Below are positions 5,711 through 12,711 of a stretch of DNA of 22,292 bases, piece by piece (the first letter of the stretch is position 1; every line of letters starts with the position of its first letter). Under the pieces are notes generated by a model. That model searched no databases, was not told the origin of the DNA, and saw only the letters and a program-made list of their open reading frames with translations. This DNA is from DATDSR01 sp038062165. Its GTDB lineage: Bacteria > Patescibacteriota > Minisyncoccia > Phycocordibacterales > DATDSR01. The stretch is from positions 1 to 22,292 of the forward strand of contig JBBTXQ010000019.1 in assembly GCA_038062165.1 (NCBI GenBank). The letters run 5' to 3'. The position numbers and the translations under genes are program-made.

Positions 5711-6271
5711 ATGCTTGAATATAATGAAGTTAAACCCGGTAAGTTCATAGTCCTAGACGGCACGCCTTATGAAGTGCTTAGTTCGCACGTGTTCCGCAAG
5801 CAACAGCGCAAGCCGGTGAACGACACTAAATTGCGTAACTTAATGACTGGCAAGGTTGCGGAGAATTCATTCCATCAAAGTGAAAAAGTTGTGGAAGCCG
5901 AATTAGATACGCGCACAGTTAAATTTATATATCAAAACAAAGGCGAGTACTGGTTCTGTGAAGAAAAAGATCCAAGCAAACGCTTTCAGTTATCATCAGA
6001 CAAAATTGGAGAGCCGGGAAAGTTTTTGAAGGCGAACACGCTGGTTGATCTACTTGAATTTGAAGGCAAGCTCATGGGAGTCAAATTGCCAATCAAAGTA
6101 GAACTTAAGGTGACCGAAGCACCTCCATCTATCAAAGGCAACACCGCCCAAGGCGGAACAAAAGTTGTAACTCTCGAGACAAAAGCACAAATTAATGCGC
6201 CGCTGTTCATTAACGAAGGAGATGTGATCGTGGTTAATACTGAAACTGGAGAATACGCATCAAGAGTATAA
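5711..6271 (+). CDS. efp: Translation elongation factor P
   Basis: EF-P enters the ribosome E site and promotes peptide-bond formation at proline stretches. At 186 residues it is full length, with the N-terminal KOW-like domain and two OB domains; the C-terminus GDVIVVNTETGEYASRV matches the family signature region. The functional tip loop is unusual. Where most EF-Ps read KPGKGQAF with a modified Lys or Arg, this one reads FRKQQRKPVNDTKLRN (about 28-43). The PGKG turn is missing and the loop appears one residue longer, so the modified residue cannot be assigned by position. A canonical lysylation system is therefore unlikely to fit. It stands alone in the plus direction and ends in a structured repeat. 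Confidence 0.95.
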   Translation: MLEYNEVKPGKFIVLDGTPYEVLSSHVFRKQQRKPVNDTKLRNLMTGKVAENSFHQSEKVVEAELDTRTVKFIYQNKGEYWFCEEKDPSKRFQLSSDKIGEPGKFLKANTLVDLLEFEGKLMGVKLPIKVELKVTEAPPSIKGNTAQGGTKVVTLETKAQINAPLFINEGDVIVVNTETGEYASRV

Positions 6272-6328
6272 CTCACCCTTCCCCTCTCTTATAGATAAGA
6301 GAGGGCGAGACGATAGTCCGGGTGAGTT
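6270..6328. repeat. ~60-nt structured repeat, copy 1 (efp/rpsR intergenic)
   Basis: Outer arms AACTCACCC (6270-6278) and GGGTGAGTT (6320-6328) and inner arms CCCTCTCTTAT (6282-6292) and ATAAGAGAGGG (6295-6305) are perfect inverted repeats. An asymmetric conserved block, CGAGACGATAGTCCGGG, lies at 6306-6322. It fills the gap between convergent efp and rpsR and overlaps both stop codons, so it may serve as a shared terminator. A homologous copy lies inside ileS at 20481-20532. Confidence 0.75.
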
Positions 6329-6524
6329 AAGAAGCGACGAATGGCAGTAATGCCATGTGGCGAGCATACTTAATAGCTGTGGCAAGTTTCCTCTGATGTT
6401 TGGAACAGACTCCGCTTGTGCGCTTTCTTGATATGCGCGCGTATTGATCTATATACTTCTTCAGAAGTTCAGTATCCTTGTAATCTATTATAGTGGCGTT
6501 ATTTGTGCAGAATTGGCAAGGCAT
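6327..6524 (-). CDS. rpsR: Ribosomal protein bS18
   Basis: Small-subunit protein that pairs with bS6 on the 30S platform. It has 65 residues with family motifs IDYKDTELLKKYI, the basic RISRKRTSGVCSKHQRKLATAIKYARHMALLPFV, and N-terminal C-x2-C (CQFC). With Cys and His in GVCSKH this forms the zinc-binding C+ version of the protein. It follows ssb by 23 nt made of ACCTANN-type heptamers, with no Shine-Dalgarno sequence. It is the last gene of the rpsF-ssb-rpsR cluster. Confidence 0.96.
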   Translation of the reverse strand: MPCQFCTNNATIIDYKDTELLKKYIDQYARISRKRTSGVCSKHQRKLATAIKYARHMALLPFVAS

Positions 6525-6550
6525 GTTTAGATATTAGTTGTTAGGTATTA
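6525..6550. repeat. Degenerate ACCTANN heptamer array (rpsR-ssb gap)
   Basis: On the minus strand the gap reads TTCTAAT-ACCTAAC-AACTAAT-ATCTAAA: four degenerate 7-nt units with a CTA core. It supplies the ssb stop codon and the rpsR leader. Similar arrays lie at 16711-16736 and 20622-20656. Confidence 0.55.
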
Positions 6551-7012
6551 GAAAGGGATATCTTCAGGATTAATATTTTCATCTGGATAATCTATTTCAC
6601 CGGCTGGCTCTGATGCGCCCTTCACTCCTGCTGGCGCATTATTAATTCCAGCCCCTGCTCCACTACCAGATCCACCTGCCCCAGCTTTGGGCCCAAACTG
6701 TACACGGTCTGCTACTATTTCTGTGCGATACTTCTTCTCGCCGGAACTTTTATCGTCCCAGCTTCTAGTTTGCATGCGGCCCTCAATGAGAACCGATTGA
6801 CCCTTCTTTAAATACTGGGCCGATGTTTCTGCTTGTTTGCCGAAAACAACTATATTGTGATATTGCGTATCTTCTTTTTTATTTCCATCGCGATCTTTCC
6901 ACACTCTATTTGTCGCCACAGCCATGGTCACTACTGCGGCGCCTGAGGGCAGCGCGCGCAATTCTGGGTCTCGGGTAAGATTACCTATTACGATTGCTTT
7001 GTTTAAATACAT
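6548..7012 (-). CDS. ssb: Single-stranded DNA-binding protein
   Basis: SSB coats single-stranded DNA during replication and repair. It has 154 residues. The OB fold (about 1-107) contains MYLNKAIVIGNLTRDPELRALPSG, the NRVWKDRDGNKKEDTQYHNIVVFGKQAE segment and KKGQSVLIEGRMQTRSWDDK. A Gly/Ala/Pro-rich linker (about 110-138) leads to the acidic protein-docking tip ending DIPF. It sits between rpsF and rpsR, the common bacterial order, but 101 nt downstream of rpsF with its own promoter inside an inverted repeat shared with recA. ATG 7012 follows that repeat arm directly. Confidence 0.97.
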   Translation of the reverse strand: MYLNKAIVIGNLTRDPELRALPSGAAVVTMAVATNRVWKDRDGNKKEDTQYHNIVVFGKQAETSAQYLKKGQSVLIEGRMQTRSWDDKSSGEKKYRTEIVADRVQFGPKAGAGGSGSGAGAGINNAPAGVKGASEPAGEIDYPDENINPEDIPF

Positions 7013-7091
7013 CCCGTTAGAAGCTATTTTTAATTACTTGTAACAATACAATTATACCACCTGACTTTAAATACTGATTGCTTCCAACGGG
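7013..7091 (-). promoter_or_regulatory. Inverted repeat bracketing the ssb promoter
   Basis: In the minus-strand direction, the upstream arm CCCGTTGGAAGC (7091-7080) and the arm GCTTCTAACGGG (7024-7013) touching the ssb ATG match as inverted repeats with one mismatch, 55 nt apart. Between them is an extended -10 TGGTATAAT (7059-7051), giving a predicted start near 7044 and a ~32-nt leader. The arrangement mirrors that at recA (2731-2807). Confidence 0.7.
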
Positions 7092-7113
7092 ATACATTTT
7101 AAATACGCACTAT

Positions 7114-7584
7114 TTAAACTGCCACACTGGCACTCTCTATTAATTTTTCAACTTCTTTGTCTATCTCGGCTTCACTCACTTTCTGGATCGGCATATCTGG
7201 GGTGATCGATATCGATATATGTCTGGGTATGCGTCTGGCCGTAGTTGACGTAGTGCCCGGCTTAGCATGTATAAGTAAGTCTCGAATAATTGTATTTATA
7301 TGAGTTAAGTCAGTTTTTATCGCGGGAATATTTTCAGCAAGAATGTTGAATTTAGTCCAACCGAAGTAGCCTTGGTCAAACTTCTCTCTCTTGCCACCAC
7401 TCGAGCGTTCTATTGTGTAAGCCAGACCTCGCAAACGCGGGTTCTCTGAGATTACAATACTCGCGCCGTGACCCTCTAAAATCGAGGTTATCTTGGTTAC
7501 TTCAACAGCAACAGCATCTTCAGGGATAGAGGGCGGCAAGATAAAGGCTAGTTCGTAAAGTTGTGGTTCGTGGTCAGAATCCAT
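7114..7584 (-). CDS. rpsF: Ribosomal protein bS6
   Basis: 30S platform protein and partner of bS18. It has 156 residues. The ferredoxin-like core is at about 8-115: YELAFILPPSI, then RLRGLAYTIER, YFGWTKFNI and INTIIRDLLIH. The C-terminal extension (about 116-156) is longer than in E. coli and ends in an acidic helix. It is first in the rpsF-ssb-rpsR cluster. A plausible promoter lies upstream on the minus strand: TTGTTT, 17 nt, then TAGTAT with an extended TG, giving a very short leader before ATG 7584. Confidence 0.93.
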   Translation of the reverse strand: MDSDHEPQLYELAFILPPSIPEDAVAVEVTKITSILEGHGASIVISENPRLRGLAYTIERSSGGKREKFDQGYFGWTKFNILAENIPAIKTDLTHINTIIRDLLIHAKPGTTSTTARRIPRHISISITPDMPIQKVSEAEIDKEVEKLIESASVAV

Positions 7585-7648
7585 ATTAGTGTTGCAATAC
7601 TAGCAAATTGGCCCCTAAAAAACAACTAGGACAAGGCAAATAGGTCTG

Positions 7649-8161
7649 CTACGGAATATCAACCTTTACAGGGAGCCAGTCAAGATCACAATAGACCCCG
7701 CCTTGTTCGCACTTGGCCTTAACTTTTAGGTTTGCGTTACTAAAATCAGATGCACTCCACGGGCTATAGTCATTGGTAACGTCCACCCACTCCATGGAGT
7801 CTGCGCAACCAAAGGTCCTGGAATGATACGGACCGAAATTTGCACCCCCATCTCGACTGATGGCAACACTGATAACAGCGGAGCCGGGACATACGGCGGC
7901 CTTGCCTTCAACTCCAATCTGTACAGTCGTCGAAGCCGTGCTAGTGCCAGTGGTAGTGCTAATGTTAAATCCGTAATCACCCCAAATACCAGAGTAGCCT
8001 CCGGATGTCTGGGCATAAAAATCATTAGAACTAAAAGCATAATTACAACTAGCCCAGCTTCCACTACAGGTTGAGGGACTTGATAGGTAGACAGCAGCGT
8101 AGGCGCTGCTGATCAACATTCCAGACGCCACAATAATAACGCTTAAAAGAAAATATTTCAT
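7649..8161 (-). CDS. Secreted Cys-containing protein of unknown function
   Basis: A 170-residue protein with a clear Sec signal peptide (MKYFLLSVIIVASGMLISSAYA, cleavage likely after residue 22). The mature part is rich in Ser, Thr, Gly and aromatic residues and has seven cysteines (STCSGSWASC, AVCPG, FGCAD, KCEQGGVYC), consistent with a disulfide-bonded beta-sandwich. The string ISTTTGTSTASTTVQIGVEG followed by AVISVAISRDGGANF suggests an Ig- or jelly-roll-like exported domain. It stands alone with its own TATAAT (8191-8186), which leaves a ~20-nt AT-rich leader. No family recognised. Confidence 0.75.
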   Translation of the reverse strand: MKYFLLSVIIVASGMLISSAYAAVYLSSPSTCSGSWASCNYAFSSNDFYAQTSGGYSGIWGDYGFNISTTTGTSTASTTVQIGVEGKAAVCPGSAVISVAISRDGGANFGPYHSRTFGCADSMEWVDVTNDYSPWSASDFSNANLKVKAKCEQGGVYCDLDWLPVKVDIP

Positions 8162-8228
8162 AAAAATTAAATAATGATTAATTTAATTATAATACTCAGG
8201 TCACGGCGAAAAAGCAACACGACTAAAG

Positions 8229-9017
8229 TCAATCTGGTATACCAAATACGCGCTTTGTGTTGACCACGGTTACTTCTAGCACGTCCTCAAGAGACATTCC
8301 TTTAAGCTCGGCTACTTTCTTAGCTACTTCTAGCACATATATTGGCTCATTACGCTTGCCCCTGTAGGGCGATGGGGCCACATAGGGGCTATCTGTCTCA
8401 ATTGTGAACATATCAATGGGCACATTCTTGACTACTTCGTTATATTGCCCGCCAGAGGACGGGTCCGCCTTCGGCGGAAAAGTTATGACACCAGAAAATG
8501 AGAGTGCGAATCCCAGATCGAGAAACAATTTAGCTTCTTCCCATGTGCCAATGAAAAAATGGATTACCCCTCTTGCATTATTATCTTTCAATATTTCGTA
8601 GGCATCACGATAAGCATCTCGAACATGGACCATAAGTGGCTTATCTACTTCTCGGGCAAGAGATATATGTTGCTCGAACAACTTTCTTTGCCGCACTTTT
8701 TCCTCTTCAGGTGAGAGCTTGCTGTGTCGCATCTGAAAATAGTCCAGACCGCACTCACCTACCCCTACAGCTCTCTTATTGTCGGCAAGCTTTTTGTATT
8801 TAGCATAATCAAACTCTTCAAATGTATCTGTGGGGTGTTGTCCCACCGTAGCCCACATACTATATTTCTCGGCTATTTCAATTGCTTTAACGCTCTCGTT
8901 AAAATTGGTACCCACTGTAATTGTGGCAACCCCGGCCGCCTTCATCCGCCCAATCACAACGTCACGATCAGCGTCGAATTGCGGGTCAAAGAGATGACTG
9001 TGTGTGTCAATGATCAT
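8229..9017 (-). CDS. tatD: TatD-family metal-dependent hydrolase/DNase
   Basis: TIM-barrel metallo-hydrolase of the TatD family, whose characterised members are 3'-5' DNases or DNA-fragment nucleases. It has 262 residues. Metal ligands are visible: DTHSH (H6, H8), GECGLDY (E88), VHVRDA (H131), VIHFF (H153) and ETDSPY (D209). A ~10-residue stretch PPKADPSSGG at 181-190 breaks the usual barrel sequence and is encoded by a palindromic repeat. ATG 9017 lies directly behind the metG stop and has a good Shine-Dalgarno-like AAGGAG, one of the few in the window. This fits translation inside an operon. Confidence 0.93.
   Translation of the reverse strand: MIIDTHSHLFDPQFDADRDVVIGRMKAAGVATITVGTNFNESVKAIEIAEKYSMWATVGQHPTDTFEEFDYAKYKKLADNKRAVGVGECGLDYFQMRHSKLSPEEEKVRQRKLFEQHISLAREVDKPLMVHVRDAYRDAYEILKDNNARGVIHFFIGTWEEAKLFLDLGFALSFSGVITFPPKADPSSGGQYNEVVKNVPIDMFTIETDSPYVAPSPYRGKRNEPIYVLEVAKKVAELKGMSLEDVLEVTVVNTKRVFGIPD
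8447..8478. repeat. In-frame double-hairpin repeat inside tatD
   Basis: CCCGCCAGAGGACGGG (8448-8463) forms one short hairpin and TCCGCC-TTC-GGCGGA (8464-8478) a second. The 32-nt block stays in frame and adds about 10 residues (about 181-190) between the SGVITF strand and the following helix of TatD, where homologs are usually shorter. Confidence 0.6.
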
Positions 9018-9018
9018 A

Positions 9019-10440
9019 CTACTCCTTCCTTGGGAACAGCGGCTTCTCGAAGCTTTTATTCCCCCTCACCGCTTCTTTGATCGCCTGACTCGTGGCTGGC
9101 AAGAATGGATTGAGCATGCGCGCTATTGTGTAGAGATTAATTACAAGCTCCTGAATAAGTTCTCTGCCTTTATCTGGTTCACTCTTGATTAATTTAAATG
9201 GCTGGCTTGATTGGATGAGCGTATCGAGGCGACCAATCTCGCTCCAGATATAATCAGCTGATTTCTGCAACTCAAACTCGCTCATTAACTTTTTGTACTC
9301 ATCTGGGAGTGTGCTGTCTGGAATTGTGACAGGTTTATCAAGATTAACTTCTGCCATTTTCATAACTCGCGAAGCAAGATTGCCCAAACCATTTGCAAGG
9401 TTGGCGTTATATGCTTCTTTGAAGCGTTCGTGAGTAAAGGGACTATCTTCCCAGAGAGAGAGTTCGCGCAGGAGGAAGTAACGTACCGGATCCGTGCCCC
9501 ATTCCCCGACAAGAGCAATGGGGTCAACCACGTTGCCCAAACTTTTGCTCATTTTTATACCTCCTTCACCGGTAATGAAGCCGAAGACAAGCACACGCAG
9601 GGAATTTGGCAGACCTGCAGCCATAAGCATAGCTTGCCACATGGCGCTTTGTTGACGCAGATTATCTTTGCCACAGACTTGCATGCCCGGCCACCATCCG
9701 TCGAAGTCCGACTTCTCTGGCCAGCCCAAGGGCGAGATGTAGATGCACAGGGCATCGAACCATACATACATAACATGATCTGGATCGCCTGGCACAGACA
9801 CTCCCCAACTCATCTTTGACTTGAGACGTGAGATTGAGAAGTCTTGCAAACCTCGCTCGACGAAAGATCTTATCTCATTCAGTCTGAACTCTGGTATGAC
9901 GAAATTATCTGCATTCTTGTACAAATCGAGTAGTCTGTCTTGAAATACAGAGAACTTGAAAAAATAATTCTCTTCGTCACGAACTTCGAGCGTCATTTTG
10001 GGATGTATAGGACACCTGCCATCTTCGAGTTCAGAATCAGTCTTCTCCAACTCGCAACCTACACAATACGTAATCTTGTGTTGCCCCTTATATATATAAC
10101 CGTTCTTGTAACAGCGGCGCCAAAACTCTTGTGCTGTAGCAATGTGACGATCAGCAGAAGTACGTGAGAAGTCAGTGAAAGATAAGTTAAGAGGCTCACG
10201 CAACGCTTCGAAGCGCGGAGCAAGTTTGTCTACGTAAGCGCGCGGCTCAAGTCCTTCGGCTTTAGCTTTATCGAAAATCTTTTGGCCATGTTCGTCAGTA
10301 CCGGTGTTAAACCGCACTTCATCACCCATGACTTTGCGGTAGCGGGCAATCACATCTGCCGCCACAACCTCACGGGCAAAGCCGATATGCGGCTCGCCGT
10401 TCACATATGGCGTTGTGGTTGTAATATAGAACTTAGGCAT
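9019..10440 (-). CDS. metG: Methionyl-tRNA synthetase
   Basis: Class I synthetase that charges tRNA-Met. It has 473 residues, so it lacks the C-terminal EMAP/Trbp111-like dimer domain of longer MetRS. Seen: PYVNGEPHIGFA with the HIGH-equivalent HIGF at 18-21; the zinc knuckle YCVGC...CPIHP (C126, C129, C143, H146); GKDNLRQQSAMWQAML at about 257-272; KMSKS at 296-300; and a C-terminal anticodon-binding helical domain. The ATG overlaps the end of the AI-2E-type transporter gene by 8 nt, and tatD follows after 1 nt, so the genes are co-transcribed. Confidence 0.97.
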   Translation of the reverse strand: MPKFYITTTTPYVNGEPHIGFAREVVAADVIARYRKVMGDEVRFNTGTDEHGQKIFDKAKAEGLEPRAYVDKLAPRFEALREPLNLSFTDFSRTSADRHIATAQEFWRRCYKNGYIYKGQHKITYCVGCELEKTDSELEDGRCPIHPKMTLEVRDEENYFFKFSVFQDRLLDLYKNADNFVIPEFRLNEIRSFVERGLQDFSISRLKSKMSWGVSVPGDPDHVMYVWFDALCIYISPLGWPEKSDFDGWWPGMQVCGKDNLRQQSAMWQAMLMAAGLPNSLRVLVFGFITGEGGIKMSKSLGNVVDPIALVGEWGTDPVRYFLLRELSLWEDSPFTHERFKEAYNANLANGLGNLASRVMKMAEVNLDKPVTIPDSTLPDEYKKLMSEFELQKSADYIWSEIGRLDTLIQSSQPFKLIKSEPDKGRELIQELVINLYTIARMLNPFLPATSQAIKEAVRGNKSFEKPLFPRKE

Positions 10441-11470
10441 TATTTGCGGTGGCCAATTTGCGTTTCTCTATGTCGTTGAAGATTTCGACAAGTATGGTAG
10501 TAAGTGGCACCGCGAGGATTAACCCAAGGAAACCGGCGAGTTTGGCTCCCACGAGTAGGGCAACGATAACGATGATGGGTGGGATGCCCACAATCTTGGT
10601 GATCACCAGGGGCGTGATGAGATGGTTCTCGAACTGTTGAATAATGACGTAGAGTCCCATGACCATGAAGCCGAGTGAAGGCGAAACGCTAAATCCTACA
10701 ATCGCCGCGGGAATGGCAGATAGAATAGGCCCAAAGACCGGAATAATCTCAAGTATAGCCGCAAGCACAGCGAGTGTAGTTGCATAAGGCACACTAAGAA
10801 TAGTGAGACCTAAGAAAACTAGCACGCCCACGACAATTGCGAGTAAGAGTTGGCCTTGCAACCATTTACCAATCTTGCCTTGGGTCCGCCTCCAGAGACC
10901 CACGGCATATTGTTCACGCGGAAGTGGGATAATGACACGCAAGAAATTCTCAATCCCCTTCTCCTCGACTGCCAGGTAAAAGGAGATAACAAGGATAAGC
11001 ACGGCAGAAAATGCGCCACCGAAAACAAGAGCAATCGTCTGGAAAAATCCTTGAGAAAGACCAGCGAGAGCCGAGCGTATTACCTCAATACCGTCCTTAA
11101 TGGACGCAGGACTAAAAAATTCACCACCAGGAATAACAGTGTTAATCTGAACATTGGAAAGATATTGAGGGAGGACGTCAGATATTCGAGAGATTTCAGT
11201 AAGCATCGGGGGAATGAAAATTAAGGTAATGAGAAGGACAATGGAAATAACAAGCAAGTAGATCAAAAGCACAGAGAGAACTCGTGGTAACTTGCGCGCG
11301 CAGAGCCATTTGACTCCCGGTTCGATAGCAGTGGCAATCACGAGCGAGGTGAGCAAGACAAGCACCACATCGCGTACGCGATACATGGCATATAACGCCA
11401 CCAAGATCACCACAGCCTTAATAATACTGGCTGAAGTAACCTGAATATTGATAGGTCTATTACTTTCCAT
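10433..11470 (-). CDS. AI-2E family transporter-like membrane protein
   Basis: A 345-residue polytopic membrane protein of the AI-2E transporter (YdiK/PerM/TqsA) superfamily; characterised members export AI-2 or exchange sodium and protons. Hydrophobic segments lie at about 17-48, 64-87, 145-167, 208-233, 235-262, 265-283 and 298-330. The region PLVITKIVGIPPIIVIVALLVGAKLAGFLGLILAVPLTTIL is the most diagnostic part. It starts 4 nt after the DUF3850-like gene stop and overlaps metG. The substrate cannot be inferred from sequence. Confidence 0.9.
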   Translation of the reverse strand: MESNRPINIQVTSASIIKAVVILVALYAMYRVRDVVLVLLTSLVIATAIEPGVKWLCARKLPRVLSVLLIYLLVISIVLLITLIFIPPMLTEISRISDVLPQYLSNVQINTVIPGGEFFSPASIKDGIEVIRSALAGLSQGFFQTIALVFGGAFSAVLILVISFYLAVEEKGIENFLRVIIPLPREQYAVGLWRRTQGKIGKWLQGQLLLAIVVGVLVFLGLTILSVPYATTLAVLAAILEIIPVFGPILSAIPAAIVGFSVSPSLGFMVMGLYVIIQQFENHLITPLVITKIVGIPPIIVIVALLVGAKLAGFLGLILAVPLTTILVEIFNDIEKRKLATANNA

Positions 11471-11474
11471 GTCT

Positions 11475-11735
11475 CTATTCTAGCAGAAGAACGTTGAAGC
11501 CGTAGTGCTCGGCAATTTTCTTGTCATAATAAGGATCAGGACGTACCGGCAAGACTTCGCTTACTTTCTTCTTCAGTTCTCTACCAGAATATTTGCGCGT
11601 TTTAGGATCCCACTCGCGCAAAATAAGCGTATCGCCCTTTTTAACAGTAAACTCAGCCAGCCTCAAATCCAATTTTCGTGTCCCATTCAAAAGACCCGCA
11701 AACTGCCGAGGCCAACACTTCTTCTCAATCTTCAT
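11475..11735 (-). CDS. DUF3850/ASCH-like small protein
   Basis: An 86-residue protein with features of the ASCH/PUA-like fold: FAGLLNGTRKLDLRLAEFTVKKGDTLILREWDPKTRKYSGRELKKKV resembles DUF3850 proteins (G.K..E.R...F.VGD.L.L.E.D.....YTGR). Related domains bind RNA or modified nucleotides; no function is known here. Its ATG overlaps the upstream gene stop by 4 nt (ATGA), and it is followed after 4 nt by the transporter gene. It belongs to the 11986-8229 operon. Confidence 0.75.
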   Translation of the reverse strand: MKIEKKCWPRQFAGLLNGTRKLDLRLAEFTVKKGDTLILREWDPKTRKYSGRELKKKVSEVLPVRPDPYYDKKIAEHYGFNVLLLE

Positions 11736-11986
11736 TTATTTAAATTGGATACTTGCTTCTCTAAGTTTTCAAGCCTTTGAAGGATTTCCTGAACGTCTTC
11801 TTTTGTTGCAAGTGTTTGTGACAAATTTGTATGCAACTGATAAGACTGGAAAGCTCCTTTTCCAAAATAGCGCCTGCTCACCCAATTATTGATCTTAATC
11901 TTATTTCGATAGAACCATGGTCCAAATATTAAAAGACCAAAAAAGATAAACAAGATCAAAAAACCCAAAATTAAGTAGGTACTCAT
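11732..11986 (-). CDS. Small membrane protein with C-terminal coiled coil
   Basis: An 84-residue protein with one strong N-terminal membrane helix (about 5-25: YLILGFLILFIFFGLLIFGPW), a basic stretch (FYRNKIKINNWVSRR) that places the C-terminus in the cytosol, and a heptad-like tail (about 60-84: ATKEDVQEILQRLENLEKQVSNLNK). It is first in the operon with the DUF3850-like protein, transporter, metG and tatD. No family recognised; a membrane tether or scaffold is a guess. Confidence 0.65.
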   Translation of the reverse strand: MSTYLILGFLILFIFFGLLIFGPWFYRNKIKINNWVSRRYFGKGAFQSYQLHTNLSQTLATKEDVQEILQRLENLEKQVSNLNK

Positions 11987-12020
11987 GCCCTAATAATAAC
12001 AACATTACCCCCAATTCACA

Positions 12021-12043
12021 ACTTGGCGGTTTCACCGCCAAGT
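12021..12043. repeat. REP palindrome 1, upstream of the RAYT gene
   Basis: ACTTGGCGGT (12021-12030), loop TTC, ACCGCCAAGT (12034-12043): perfect 10-bp arms. It abuts the extended -10 of the transposase gene, so the REP could influence transposase expression. Confidence 0.8.
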
Positions 12044-12051
12044 GATAGAAT
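12043..12051 (+). promoter_or_regulatory. Extended -10 of the RAYT gene
   Basis: TGATAGAAT (12043-12051, hexamer TAGAAT 12046-12051) is followed by 6 nt and GTG 12058, predicting a leaderless transcript. Its first base is the last base of the REP palindrome arm. Confidence 0.5.
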
Positions 12052-12057
12052 AATGCT

Positions 12058-12708
12058 GTGAACAGGAAACATAAATTCGCCCCCGGTGAAATATATCATG
12101 TATATAATCGCGGGGTCGACAAACGGGATATTTTTATCGACAAATATGATGTTGAAAGATTTCTTTTGAGCATGGAATTGTTCAATTCAATTAAGCCCAT
12201 TGGAAGTATCTACGAGCAATCATTTGAAAAGGACAGAACAGTGATCAAAAAACAAAGGCTTGCTAATTTCATCGCATATTGCCTTAACCCGAATCATTTT
12301 CATTTTGCTCTTGAGGAAATCAGAGAGGGTGGTATTAGTGAACTCATGAAGAGGATTTCTGGGGGCTATACATGGTCCTTTAACAGTAAATACAAACGAA
12401 GTGGATCGCTTCTTCAGGGCGTTTTCAAATCTATGCACGTAAAGGATAACGACTATTTACTCCATCTTAGTGCTTATATTAATCTAAACGACAAAGTTCA
12501 CCAACTTGGCGGTGAAACCGCCAAGTTGGTTAGGTCCAGTTGGGATGAATACACAGATAGGACGGACCACGAAATCTGTAAAAAGAAAATGGTATTGGAT
12601 CAATTTAGATCAAAAAGTGAATACGGAAAATTTGCTCTTGCTACCCTACCGGATATGATAAACATCAAGCGGGAAGCTAAAGAGCTAAAAGATTTATTCC
12701 ATGAATAA
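12058..12708 (+). CDS. REP-associated tyrosine transposase (RAYT, Y1 type)
   Basis: HUH-type single-strand transposase of the Y1/TnpA-REP group. Related enzymes nick and move REP palindromes. It has 216 residues starting at GTG 12058; the nearby ATG 12053 is in another frame and stops at once. The N-terminus HKFAPGEIYHVYNRGVDKRDIF matches the family. The metal-binding HUH is in CLNPNHFHFAL (H80, H82), and the likely nucleophile is Y112 in SFNSKYKRSGSLLQ. REP palindrome 2 lies in frame inside the gene and encodes about residues 149-157 (HQLGGETAKL region). It is flanked by REPs 1 and 3. All key residues are present, so it may be active. Confidence 0.92.
   Translation: MNRKHKFAPGEIYHVYNRGVDKRDIFIDKYDVERFLLSMELFNSIKPIGSIYEQSFEKDRTVIKKQRLANFIAYCLNPNHFHFALEEIREGGISELMKRISGGYTWSFNSKYKRSGSLLQGVFKSMHVKDNDYLLHLSAYINLNDKVHQLGGETAKLVRSSWDEYTDRTDHEICKKKMVLDQFRSKSEYGKFALATLPDMINIKREAKELKDLFHE
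12501..12529. repeat. REP palindrome 2, inside the RAYT coding sequence
   Basis: CCAACTTGGCGGT (12501-12513), loop GAA, ACCGCCAAGTTGG (12517-12529): perfect 13-bp arms, the longest of the three copies. It preserves the transposase reading frame. Confidence 0.8.
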
Positions 12709-12711
12709 ATC

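Noticed and set aside
7726..8074. Open frames overlapping the secreted-protein gene (both strands)
   Set aside because: The frame with the signal peptide and Cys pattern (7649-8161) explains the region; the others have no recognisable features.
9430..9819. 129-codon open frame antisense to metG
   Set aside because: It is a shadow of a certain MetRS gene, with no start signal or domain.
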